Positions 34,989 through 45,524 of a DNA stretch of 64,000 nucleotides are shown here, one piece after another. The first letter of the stretch is position 1, and every line of letters begins with the position of its first letter. The notes beneath the pieces are model-generated. The model did not search any database, was not told where the DNA came from, and worked only from the letters and a program-made list of their open reading frames with translations. Origin of the DNA: Chelonoidis abingdonii (Eukaryota > Chordata > Testudines > Testudinidae); the NCBI RefSeq assembly GCF_003597395.2, contig NC_133771.1, forward strand, positions 141,402,095-141,466,094. The letters run 5' to 3'. The position numbers and the translations under genes are program-made.

Positions 34989-36067
34989 CCTAAGCTTTTG
35001 CATTTTTACATTACACTACATTATTTTAAAATGTAATACAACACTAAGAGAAATGATATGAATAAATAACATATCTATAGCAAACACCCACGATTTAATG
35101 AGTTAGAAGTATATTTCTACAATCAGTATCAGATGCATGAACAAATCAACTATTACAATATATCAAATAATTGACTGGAAGAAGAAAAGAATTTAAATCA
35201 TCTCAGGAATTCAAACAGAGGAGGATTACCATCTGCATCAAAAGCAATTTAAGAAAGTGAATCAATGAATATATTTTCTTAGGATGCCTAATGTTACCAA
35301 ACTTAAGTGTAAGAATTCTCTGTGAACAATAATTTCAAACTTATTTCAAGTGCTTCAAAATGCATTTATAATTTTTGTAGGAGGTAGAAATCCAGTCGTA
35401 TTTGGGAACAAGATCTTTCTGATAATACTCATGACTACTCCATTTTCGTAAGGAGTGCATTGCAAATCCCTCACTAAATTGGAGATTTGTTTTTCTCTTT
35501 AATTCAAGACAAACATCTCTTGACAGCTTCACTAGCAAGTTGCCTTTCCAGACTGTTTTTGTTGCTATGCTGGAACCATTCTAGTCATTCCCAAAGTGTT
35601 GGTGTGAAAGGGTGGAACAGCCAAGAAAACGTCAATAGCTACCACCCTATTACATGACTCTGTAGCGGCTTGAAGGAAGGGGCATGTCCTCTTTGTATCT
35701 GAGCAAGGCTAGGGAAAGATCTTTGGAGACTGCAGCTGATGTTGGTCAGGGGAATCACTTTGTTCTGTGTTGTTCAGGTTTTTGTGTTTAAATAATAATT
35801 GTGCCCACCAGCTTACACTTGGTGGAGAATACATACAAACAGTTACTACAGCCTGAAGACAGAAATAGGTAGAAAGGCCCTGTTGAAATGGCTGGGGAAA
35901 AGATATCAACCACTGTAGTAGATGCAGCAGCTCTTGGTACAGAAGCAACAACACAGCAAGCACAAGCAGCAACAATAGTCTCAATTGCAGCAACAGCAGT
36001 TCTACTGGAACTCTCAGATGAGGGTGATGCGTTGGTTACTTCTGTGTGGGGGAGGATTTCTTCACTA

Positions 36068-39000
36068 AGGGTGTGTCTAACTACGAAATGAGCTTGATTT
36101 AATAGAAGTTGATTTTTGAAAATCGATTTGATACAGTTGATTGTGTGTGTCATAGACTCATAGACTCGTAGGTCAGAAGGGACCAACATGATCATCTAGT
36201 CTGACCTCCTGCACAAAGCAGGCCACAGAACCCTACCCATCCACTTTTATAACAACCCCTAACCCATGACTGAGTTATTGAAGTTCTCAAAAAATTGTGG
36301 TTGAAGACCTCAAGCTGCAGAGAATCCACCAGCAAGTGACCCATGCCCACGCTGCAGAGGAGGGTGAAAAACCTCCAGGGCCCCTGCCAATCCGCCCTGG
36401 AGGAAGATTCCTTCCCGACTCCAAATATGGCGATCAGCTAACCCTGAGCATGTGGCAAGACTCACCAGCCAGCACCCAGGAAAGAATCTCTGCAGTAACT
36501 CAGATCCCATCCCATCCAACATCCCCTCACAGACCATGGAGCAATTATCTGCTGATAATCCAAGATCAGTTGCCCAAATAAACTATCCCATCATATCATC
36601 CCTCCATATACTTATCAGACTTAGTCTTAAAGCCAGATAAGTCTTTTGCCCCACTACTTCCTTGGAAGGCTGTTCCAGAACTTCACTCCCCTAATGGTTA
36701 GAAACCTTCGTCTAATTTCAAGTCTAAGCTTCCTAATATCCAGTTTGTACCTATTTGTCCTTGTGCCTACATTAGTACTAAGCTTAAATAATTCCTCTCC
36801 TCCCTAATGTTATCCCCTGATATATTTATATAGAGCAAGCATATCCCCCCAGAGCCTTCTTTTGGCTAGGCTAACAAGCCAAGCTCTTTGAGTCTCCTTT
36901 CAAGGCAGGTTTTTCCATTCCTGCGATCATCCTAGTAACCTGTCTCTGAACTGTTCCAGTTTGAATTCATCCTTCTTAAACATGGGACACCAGAACTGCA
37001 CACAGTATTCCAGGTGGGTCTCACAGCGCCTTATATAACAGTACTAACACCTCCTTATCCTGCTGGAAATACCTCGCCTGATGCACCCTAAAACCGCATT
37101 TGCTTTTTTAACGGCCATATCGCATTGGTGGCTCATAGACATCCTGCTATCAACCAATCCCAAGGTCCTTCTCCTCGTCTGTTGCTTCCAATGTATATCT
37201 AAATCTAAATATATCTGATGCATCCCAATGTATATCTAAAATTCTTATTATTAATCCCTAGTGCATGACCTTGCACTTTTCACTATTATATTTCATCCTA
37301 TTACTATACTCCAGTTTACAAGGTGGTCCAGATCCTCCTGTATAGTATCCCGGTCTTCTCTGTGTTAGCAATACCTCCCAGCTTTGTGTCATCCGCAACT
37401 TATTAGCACATTCCCGCTCTTTGTCCAAGGTCAGTAATAAAAAGGTTAAATAAGATCGGTCCCAAAACGATCCTTGAGGGACTCCACGTAACCTCCTTCC
37501 AGCCTGACAGTTCACCCTTCAGTACGACTCGCTGGAGTCTCCCTTTAACCAGTTCCTACCACTTACAACTTTCATATTCTCCCCATCTTTCCAATTTAAC
37601 TAACAGTTCCCCATGTGGAACCGTGTCAAATGCCTTACTGAAATCGAGGAAAAGCGCATTAAGTCAGTGGTGTGTGTCCACAGCACTGAGGCTAGCATTG
37701 ACTTTCGGAGTGTTGCACTGTGGTAGCTACCCCACAGTTCCCACCATCTCTGCCATCCATTGGAATTCTGTGTTGAGCTCCCAATGCCTGATGGGGCAAA
37801 AACATTGTTGCGGGTGGTTCTGGGTACATGTCATCAGGCCCCCTCCCTCCCTTGCTCCCTCTGCCCGTGAAAGCAACAGCAAAAATCATTTCCTAGGTTG
37901 CCCTTGCGGAAGACATACCACGGCAAGCATGGAGCCCGCTCAGCTCACTGTCACTGTATTCTCTTGGGTGTTGCTGGCAGATGCAGTACTGCATTGCTAC
38001 ACAGCAGCATCTCCTTGCCTTGCCTGCGGATGAAGACGGTGCAATATGACTGCTAGCTGTCGTCATTGTCTTGTGAGTGCTCCTGGCCGACCTTCATGAG
38101 GTCAGTCGGGGCTCCTGGACAAAAATGGGAGTGACTCCAGGTCATTCTTTCTTTAAGTTTCATCTAATGGAGATTCAGTCCTGCCTGGAATATCATGCCA
38201 GTCTGAGGCTTCTGCTCAAGCTGCTTCTCCCAGTTGGCAGCACCTACCCCAGCCTACCCCTTGCTCCCATGGCTCATGAAGCCTGGACAGTAGTAAGGAC
38301 AGTTCAACTATAGGCTGAGCAAGTGCTCGTTGGTGCAGTTTACTGACTGGTTAGACCTCAGCGAAACCAATATTCCCATTGTTATTACTGTTTGCTGTAT
38401 GCTCCACATATCTGTGAGTAAGGGAGACGTTTAGGGCGGGTGGAGGTTGAGCAAATCGCCTGGCCACTGATATGCACAGTCAACACCAAACTGGTTAGAA
38501 GAGCACAGCAGCTGTGCTGTGCATCAGAGAAGCTTTGAAAACCAGTTATGTGACTGGCCAGGCTACAGTGTGAAAGTTCTGTTTGTTTCTCCTTCATGAA
38601 AACCTGCCCCGTTGGTTCACTCTACTTCCCTGTAAGCCAGCCGCCTTCCCCTCCCCCCTCTGATCTCTATTTGCAGAGGCAATAAAGTCATTGTTATTTC
38701 AAATTCATGCATTCTTTATTAATTTGTCACACAAATGGGGGGACAACTGCCAAGGTAGCCTGGGAGGGGTGGGGAAGGAGGGAAGCACAGGGGTGGGGTA
38801 GTTGTAGGGGCACCCCCTAGAATGGCATGCAGGTCATCATAGAAGCAGCATGTCTGGGGCTGTGACCCGGAGCGGCTGTTTGCCTCTCTGGTTCTTTGGT
38901 AGGCTTAATACAGCACTACTGTGAGTCCCTGTTACAACCTCTGTCCATCATGCCCTTGGAGATTTTTTTAAATATTCCGGCATTTTGTCTTTTGGAACTG

Positions 39001-39428
39001 AGTTTGGATAGCACAGATTTGTCTCCCCATACAGCGATCAGATGCAGTACCTTCCTTTCGGTCCATGCTTGTGCTCTTTTGCGATTCTGGGATTCCATGG
39101 TCACCTGTGCTGATGAGCTCTGCATGGTCACTTGTGCTGATCAGCTCACCACGCTGGCCAAACAGGAAATGAAATTCAAAAGTCTGCAGGGCTTTTCCTG
39201 TCTACCCGGCCAGTGCATCTGAGTTGAGAGTGCTGTCCAGAGCTGTCACAATGGAGCACTCTGGGATAGCTCCCAGAGTCCAGTACCGTCAAATTGCATC
39301 CATGCTACCCCAAATTTGACTCAGCAGGGTCGATTTCAGCACTAATCCCCTCGTCGGGGAGGAGTACAGAAATCGATTTTAAGAGCCCTTTAAGTTGACA
39401 AAAATGGCTTCATCATGTGGATGGATGT
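36068..39428 (+). mobile_element. Long non-autonomous DNA transposon split by a CR1
   Basis: Starts AGGGTGTGTCTAACTACGAAATGAG with GAAAATCGATTTGATACAG, and resumes after a CR1 insertion at about 37653 with GCATTAAGTCAGTGGTGTGTGTCCACAGCACTGAGG. It continues through CCCACAGTTCCC, GATGGGGCAAAAACATTGT, GGAAGACATACCACGGCAAGC and GCAATAAAGTCATTGTTATTTC to GAAATCGATTTTAAGAGCCC near 39375. I recall this as an abundant turtle/crocodilian element whose intact termini read AGGGTATGTCTACACTA. The right terminus is missing. Some open frames occur (for example 37623-38033), but none has a recognised domain. A TA/TSD check is impossible with the lost end. Confidence 0.65.
36152..37652 (-). mobile_element. 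CR1 LINE, antisense, nested in a DNA transposon
   Basis: Begins with the CR1 3' signature in antisense (CATAGACTCATAGACTCGTAGGTCAGAAGGGACC, GATCATCTAGTCTGACCTCC) and runs back through the 3' UTR (CCAGCAAGTGACCCATGCC, CCTTCCCGACTCC) into ORF2 (GGGACTCCACGTAACC, CAGTTCCCCATGTGGAACCG, CAAATGCCTTACTGAAATCGAGG). The roughly 1.5-kb copy is 5'-truncated and carries frame breaks. It sits inside the element starting at 36068, so it is younger than that insertion. Confidence 0.85.
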
Positions 39429-39632
39429 CGGGACTGTGGGACTATTAAGAGTCCTCTTGAAACAGGCTCTTTCCTTGAGACCAGTGGCTGGGACTATGAG
39501 GGCATAGCCAGAGGTAACAAAACTGAGACTGTAAAGACTCCCACTGGGCTGCAGGGCCTGCTTACAATCTGCCAGGATGGTCAAGACTGGGGCAGACCCT
39601 CGTCTCAGGGCTGGGGCTGGATATGAGGGATC

Positions 39633-41190
39633 AGCGGTATGTAACCAATCACTTAAATCAGCCTCTGTATCACATTATTGGAGGGTAGCTAATGTAACGC
39701 TGATTTTAAACAAAAAAAAAAAAAAAGGCTTCAGAGGTAATCCTGGCAATTTCAGGCCAGCAAGCCTAACTTCAGTACCAGGCAAATTGGTTGAAACTAT
39801 AGTAAAGAGCAAAATGATCAGAGGTACAGATGAACCAACACAGCTTTTGTAAAAGGAATTCTTTCCCCACCAATGTATTAGAATACTTTGAGGGAATCAT
39901 CAAGCATGTGGACAAGGGTGATCCAATTGGTATAATGTACTTGGACTTTCAGAAAGCCTTTAACAAGGTCCCTCACCAAAGGCTTTCAAGCAAAGTAAGC
40001 AAACACAGGGTAAGAGGGAAGGTCCTCTCATGGATCAGTGACTGGTTAAAAGACAGAAAACAAAAGGTGGGAAAAAGGGGTAAGTTTTCACAATGGAGAG
40101 AGGGAAATGGTGAGGTTCCTCAAGGATCTGTACTTGGACCTGGCTGTTCAACATATTCGTAAAAGATCTGGAAAAAGGGGAAACAGTGAGGTGGTAAAGT
40201 CTGCAGATGATACAGAATTATTCAAGATAATTAAGTCCATAGCTGCATGCAAAGACTTAAAGGGATTTCACAAAACTGGGTGATAGCAACAAAATAGCAG
40301 CTGAAATTCAGTGTTAAGTACAACGGAATGCACACTGGAAAACATAATTCCAATGATATAAAAAAATGATAGGGTTTATATTAGCAGTTAGCACTCGAGA
40401 TCTTGGGATCATTGCAGATAGTTCTCTGAAGATATCTGCTCAACGTGCAGCGGCAGTCAAAAAGACTAACGTTAGGAACCATTAGGAAAGGAATAGATAA
40501 GACAGAATATATCATAATGTCACTTTATAAATCCATGTTTCAAGCACATTTCAAATAGGACAACCAGGACTGCATGCAATGTCTCAAAAAAGATGTATTA
40601 GAATTGGAAAAGGTACAGAGAAGGACATCAAAAGTCATTAGGGTCTGGAACAGCGTCCATACGAGGAGATGGGGACTAATCTACTTAGAAAAGAGGTGAC
40701 TAAGGTGGAGGGGATTTGAAAGATTTATAAAATCATGAATGGTGTGGAGAAAGTGAATATGGAAGTGTTATTTACCCCTTCACATAACACTTGAACCAGG
40801 GGTCACCCAATGAAATTAATAGGCAGCAGGTTTAAAAGGAGGTACTTCTTCACATGGTGCATATTAGCCTGTGGGACTTGTTGCCGTGCAATGTTGTGAA
40901 GGCCAGAAGTATAAGTGGGTTCAAAAAGAATTAGATACTTTCATGAAGGATAGGTTCATCATTGGCTATTATCTGAGGTGGTCACGGATGCAACCCCATG
41001 CACCAGGTCCCATAAACCTCCAGCGCTGGAAACTGGGAGTGGATGACAGGATGAGGTCACTGGAAATTGCCAGGTTCTGTTCATTCCTTGTGAAGTATCT
41101 GGCATTGGCCACTGTCAAAATACAGGCTGCTGGGTTGGATGGACCATTGGTCTGACCCGGTATGCCTATTATGTCTAGTGTTTTCAGAGA
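39633..41190 (+). mobile_element. CR1 LINE, sense, with reverse transcriptase remnants
   Basis: Open stretches encode the RT motif IMYLDFQKAFNKVPHQRLSS (about 39934-39993), then WISDWLKDRKQKV and [11 protein letters not shown] in a following piece, and SADDTELFKIIK near 40200, which covers the catalytic Asp-Asp pair with the expected Phe/Tyr position altered. The 3' end has GGATGGACCATTGGTCTGACCCGG. Stops and frameshifts break it, including at an A-run near 39711. The left edge is approximate. Confidence 0.85.
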
Positions 41191-41713
41191 CACAGTTGTA
41201 TACTGGAGCAGACTTCCTTGTTTTCTTAACCTGAACTACTTTGAGATTTGTCCTACTGGTGTTGCTTGTGCAGAACTCCTGATGTTTGAAGGTTAAGTAA
41301 GATGAGCAGAATTTGTACCTCTGAGGAATGCTTTGCAGAGAACATAGGCTAGTAAAACTGAAATCTGATTAACCAATATAAGGTCTGATTCTGCATTTTG
41401 TTTGTACCGGTTTTATGCTGGCTCACTGGGATTAAACTGACTGGAAAATCAGATCATAGAATATAAAATATGTTCTTCAGTAATGCTCAGCTGGATTTTG
41501 TGTAGACAAGATCTCTCTCTCTTCACTCAAGTATTTGGCTAACAAGCTAGTGGTGTTTATTGCTTCCTCCTTTATTAATCATTTTAGCAATGAGGGAATA
41601 GATCAATGTATACAGTGTTCTTACAGTTCCTTCAATCAAAGAAAATAACATCCAGCATTCATTTTGTTGCTGTGTTTATTGATTAATTGTGCTTGCACCT
41701 TTTTTCACTTTAG

Positions 41714-41878
41714 GAAAAACTGGATATAGGGATAAGAAAAGAGGTTGATGGAATGGGAGCACCTGAAATAAAATATGGTGACTCAGTATGCTACATACAA
41801 CATGCAGACACAGGCCTGTGGCTCACGTACCAGTCTGTGGATGCAAAGTCTGTAAGAATGGGATCTGTGCAACGCAAG
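41714..41878 (+). CDS. RYR2: RYR2 exon 13 (end of MIR / beta-trefoil region)
   Basis: A 165-base, phase 0/0 exon of exactly 55 codons, between TTTCACTTTAG and GTAAGA. It starts EKLDIGIRKEVDGMG, continues APEIKYGDSVCYIQH and ends in SVRMGSVQRK. It matches human residues 336-390. Gly357 and Val377, both sites of reported human variants, are conserved. Visible changes from human are two Val-to-Ile (LDIGI), Thr-Ser to Ala-Pro just after GMG, Val to Ala in QHADTG and Val to Ala in SVDAKS. The upstream intron has a good pyrimidine tract (CACCTTTTTTCACTTTAG). Confidence 0.96.
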
Positions 41879-42009
41879 GTAAGACTGTGAATAAAGGTAC
41901 ATTTCATTCACTCACAACTGTGTGCGACATGAGAAAAATGTGAAGAAAATCAAAGGCTGCTGTTAATTTCTACATCTCAAATATTTTAAGCCATCCTTTA
42001 AATCAAATA

Positions 42010-42537
42010 TTAGGGATTGTCTTCACTGCAAAATGAAATAAAAGTATTATCTTAACTCAGGTTAAAATATCAGTGAAGACAGAGCAATTTGGCTCCCCTA
42101 TAGGCTTTTAACTTGAACTGCTAACCCGTGTTGAAAGTCAAGTTGCTGTGTCTTCACTGTTGTTTTAACCTGAGTAAGCTAAGTAGGGTTAGCTAACCTG
42201 AGGGTACATCTAGACTACTCGCCGTATTGGCGGGGAGCGATCGATTTCTCGGGGATCGATATATCGCGTCTCATCTAGACGCAATATATCGATCCCCGAA
42301 TGCGCTCCCGTTGACTCCGGAACTCCACCAGCGCGAATGGCGGTAGCGGAGTTTACAGGGGGAGCCGCGGACGTTGATCCCGCGCCGTGAGGACGAGAGG
42401 TAAATCGATCTAAGATACTTCGACTTCAACTATGCTAGCTGAAGTTGCGTGTCTTAGATCCTCCCACCCAGTGTAGACCAGCCCTTAGTTAAGAAGATGT
42501 CATTTCTTGCAATGAAGATCTATCCTAAAGTGTGTGT
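42010..42537. mobile_element. Outer DNA transposon (MITE) with about 45-bp inverted ends
   Basis: The left end TAGGGATTGTCTTCACTGCAAAATGA...TATCTTAACT matches the reverse complement of the right end TAGGATAGATCTTCATTGCAAGAAATGA...TTCTTAACT over about 45 bases. The body includes TAACTCAGGTTAAAATATCAGTGAAGACAG and GTCTTCACTGTTGTTTTAACCTGAG, itself an inverted pair. A second element sits inside at 42202-42489. Target duplication not resolved. Confidence 0.65.
42202..42489. mobile_element. Inner DNA transposon with AGGGTACATCTAGAC-type ends, CpG-rich
   Basis: Left end GAGGGTACATCTAGACTA and the reverse complement of the right end TAAGGGCTGGTCTACACT are imperfect inverted repeats of the turtle/crocodilian GGTAYGTCTACACTA class. 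The body contains GATCGATATATCGCGTC facing GACGCAATATATCGATC, a near-perfect inverted pair around TCATCTA, plus many CpGs. It is nested in the element at 42010-42537. Confidence 0.7.
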
Positions 42538-43352
42538 AGTCATGTCTCAAAAATCAAGATGGCAGCATGCATCAATTCCTAACAAAACTAAAACTAAATC
42601 CAACTATTACTGTTAGTCTACAGCTGTTAGCTTACAAATGTTCTTGAATTTGATAGTGCTCAAAGGGAAACTGTTTATCTCATTGCAGGAAAGAACCATA
42701 TAACAGTTTGAGAATACTCACAGTGCCATGTAGAATTCAGTTCTTTAGTGTTCTATAGTTGTGGTTGAGAAAGCACTTGCATTCAATGTCCATGCTTTCA
42801 GGTGTTGGCAATATTTTGAAAATGTTACCTTTTGTGCAGAAATTTTTTATTCTTATTTTAAGCCCAGAGGTGTATTCCCCCCCCCCCCCGCCCAAAGTAT
42901 GATGATTCTATTTGTGATTATCTGAGCATTGAAAAGGAGGGAAAAGGTGCTTTTCACTCTTGAGCCAAGTTTCAGACGCTATATAAGACATTTTTTTTTA
43001 ATTTTTAAATTTCTAAAATGGCATGAAGTTAATTCTTAATGAAGAAAATGCCTGGGATAAAATAAACTCTGCGTTCACTTGGAATGTTTGTCTGAAATAG
43101 AATTTATTTGAATGAGTTCATCAGATAAATGCACCAGCAGTTTGTCTTTCTGTTTTTAAATGCATCTTTAAATATTTAACCAGGAAGGTGGCAACAACAA
43201 CAATGTAATATTATGATTAAGATTTTATACTCTCACACTCAGGAAATTTGAAGTTATAGTTTGCACAGCAACTTGGACACAGCGCCTGATCCAGAATGCA
43301 TTGAACTCAGTAGAAAGACTACTACTGAAATCAGTGTGCATTGGATCAGGCC

Positions 43353-43476
43353 TAGGATGACCAGATATTGAGTGTGAAAAATCAGGACAGGGGGTGAGGG
43401 GTAATAGGACCCCATATAAAAAAAAGTCCCAAATATCGGGACTGTCCCTATAAAATTGGGACATCTGATCACCCTA
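43353..43476 (-). mobile_element. About 125-bp hAT MITE, copy 3, perfect target duplication
   Basis: Ends TAGGATGACCAGA and CTGATCACCCTA. The flanks ATCAGGCC (43345-43352) and ATCAGGCC (43477-43484) are identical, an exact 8-bp hAT duplication. The body has AATCAGGACAGGGGGTGAGG and ATATCGGGACTGTCCCTATA. Same family as 12105 and 33023, opposite direction to the latter. Confidence 0.9.
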
Positions 43477-44266
43477 ATCAGGCCTAATGCAGCCAAGTAA
43501 TGGGAAACCATAACTTTGATTTTTTATTCTTGTACCTGTAAAATCTTAAGTACAACATAAACACAGCTCTGTTAAGAAAAGTGTGGTTTATTTATGTTGT
43601 TCGTATGTACAATTTTTTTCACATAAAAAGTATCCTCAAACATTTACAATAGAACATTGGTGTTTAAGAATGTGTTAACTAACATAGTTTAATACACTAG
43701 TGTGTATGGGATTTAATACCTTTAAAAACATAGTAGTTAGTCATGAGCAAATCTAGGCTTTTCTCTAAGTATCCTGGGTGTATTAAGAAAGAGGGCCAGT
43801 AAAAGGGTTGGTAGTCAGGGTCAGCAAAAAGCCCATTTCTGGAGGTGGCTGAATTTTAGAAGGTTTTATGTGCAGGTGGATAAGGGGAAAGAGCTGACGT
43901 TCAGCATGGTTCTTATTCCTAATTTATGCCCATGTATTTACTTTCCTATGGAGGTAAAGCCATATACATTCCATATATGACCTTAATGTGGAAAATGCTA
44001 ACTTCTGATGACTTTGTAAGTAAGCCTTTCAGAAGTGGTAGTACTAAAATTGTCATGGAACTGGACATGCTTTAACTAATACTAGTGTATAACGGTACCA
44101 GACAGTAAAATACAGACTAATCTGATTTTAATTAACTTTGGTTTCTCTGTGTGTATTTTTGTATTTACTCCACCTCTCCCCTCTCACTACATATTTTACA
44201 AATAAGGAACATGGAATTTCCTTATGTTTTTCTTTGCAATGACTGGTCTTTGTGTTTGTATTGCAG

Positions 44267-44388
44267 GCTATAATGCACCATGAAGGCCATATGGATGATG
44301 GGTTGACCTTGTCCAGATCTCAGCATGAAGAATCCCATACAGCACGAGTCATCCGTAGTACAGTCTTCCTTTTCAACAGGTTTATAAG
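44267..44388 (+). CDS. RYR2: RYR2 exon 14 (junction of beta-trefoil and helical domain C)
   Basis: A 122-base exon (40 codons plus 2 bases), acceptor TTGCAG, donor GTATGT. It reads [20 protein letters not shown] then [20 protein letters not shown] with a split final Arg. It matches human residues 391-431, the linker into the helical N-terminal domain C. Compared with human, Ile-Ser is Leu-Thr in DDGLTL, and the Arg at human position 414 is His (CAT at 44336-44338). Arg417, Ile419 and Arg420, which are also human disease positions, are kept. The open frame runs on into the intron beyond 44388, but the donor and the next exon's frame fix the end. Confidence 0.96.
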
Positions 44389-45340
44389 GTATGTTTTAAT
44401 GTGGTCCCTTTTTGTCCTCTTTTTCCTTTCCCATGTCCCACCCCAAACGATCATTGACATCACAGTGAGCAATTTAACTTTGCAAAAAAAAAAGACCAAT
44501 ATTTGTAATAACAGTCCTTGTAATTCTTTATCAACAATCAGCAAAGGGGAATCTGCAGAAGAACTACAGTCCATTTATTTTCTCCATTTCTGATCTTCCT
44601 TTCTCTTTCAACCTTGATATAAATTTATAAACATGAATGTTGACATTAAGGTTCAAATTAAGCATAAAAGAAAAATTTCACCTGCCAGAATTTGGGAGAC
44701 TATCAAGCAGGCCATACACTGCTTTATTTTCTAACTGTAGTTAAAATTTGATATCAAAAAACGAATTGATGCTTTTGGCAGGAAAAATGAAACAGTAGTG
44801 TCACTGCATAAAATAGTAGCAGTACAGTACAATAACTGTTGTAGATGGGCACCAATTATAGCCCTCATCCTTTCTGCTTAGAGTTTTTTATGATTTTGTT
44901 TGTACTGGTTGTGAGTAATAAAATACTGAGTGTGACTCCATTCTGGCTGATATATTTTTATGTTCTTATTGCCTTATGAAGCTCTTCATTTAGCGTGTAA
45001 ATGAGGTGACAACACAGAAACACTCTGAGTAGGTGTATAAGTTGTGTTTCCTTTGTTTTGTCCCTGATGTTTCCTTCATCACTCCAAATATGGAGGTGAA
45101 ACACCAAGAAATATCTATTCTGGTTATTTAAAAAAAGCTGAATGGCACTGGTATAAGTCTCTTTTCCCAGCTCTCTTTTCCCAATGCATTTAACTTACTG
45201 TTCGTGAGGAGGAAACATTGAGAGGACAGTGTCTTAGAGCAGAGAACTCACGTCTGATTTTAGAGCAGTGAAGAGAAAAAAAGACAATGACAAATCAATT
45301 CATTTCCAAAACTTAGAGAAGTGTTTGCAACTCACTTTAG
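44389..45340 (+). other. RYR2 intron 14
   Basis: A 952-base intron with GTATGT donor and CTCACTTTAG acceptor. I see no transposable element, RNA gene or coding segment in it. Confidence 0.88.
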
Positions 45341-45524
45341 GGGCCTTGATGCTCTCAGCAAGGAAGCGAAATCTTCCACAGTTGACTTTCCCATTGAGTC
45401 AGTCAGTCTGAGCCTTCAGGATTTGATCGGCTACTTTCACCCACCAGATGAACATTTGGAACATGAAGACAAACAGAATAGACTAAGAGCACTGAAGAAT
45501 CGACAAAATCTCTTCCAGGAAGAG
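45341..45524 (+). CDS. RYR2: RYR2 exon 15 (start of RIH-type helical domain)
   Basis: A 184-base exon: one base completing the split Arg, then 61 codons. Acceptor CTCACTTTAG, donor GTAGAT. It reads GLDALSKEAKSSTVDFPIES, VSLSLQDLIGYFHPPDEHLE, then HEDKQNRLRALKNRQNLFQE plus E. It corresponds to human residues 432-492; Leu433 and Pro466, human disease positions, are conserved. The DLIGYFHPP and HEDKQNRLRALKNRQ segments are strongly conserved among ryanodine receptors and begin the RIH (RYDR/ITPR homology) fold. Visible changes are Lys to Glu in SKEAK, Ala to Ser in KSST and Leu to Phe in VDFP. Confidence 0.97.

Larger units (their letters stand above)
26787..41713 (+). other. RYR2 intron 12
   Basis: A 14,927-base intron, the largest complete one here. 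The first 6 kb (26.8-32.8 kb) shows nothing I can assign. The second half is almost a chain of elements: a 125-bp hAT MITE, a mariner-like element with a palindromic core, a pair of 43-bp direct repeats, a DNA transposon of about 3.4 kb interrupted by a CR1, and a further CR1 in sense orientation. 41.2-41.7 kb is unassigned up to the splice site. Confidence 0.85.
41879..44266 (+). other. RYR2 intron 13
   Basis: A 2,388-base intron with a nested DNA-transposon pair near its 5' end (42.0-42.5 kb), a C-run of about 12 bases near 42878-42889, and a 124-bp hAT MITE with an intact target duplication at 43.35 kb. The remainder is AT-rich with no recognisable element. Confidence 0.88.

Noticed and set aside
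35888..36195. Frames rich in Ala/Thr/Gln on either strand near 35.9 kb
   Set aside because: They come from a CAGCA/AGCAACA-rich simple-sequence-like stretch (35930-36000) and are open on both strands; no gene evidence.
36297..36581. 94-codon frame with His- and Pro-rich start
   Set aside because: It lies wholly inside the antisense CR1 3' UTR.
39577..40162. Frames with reverse transcriptase motifs as a host gene
   Set aside because: They are decayed CR1 ORF2 pieces with stops and frameshifts, so annotated as a mobile element rather than CDS.
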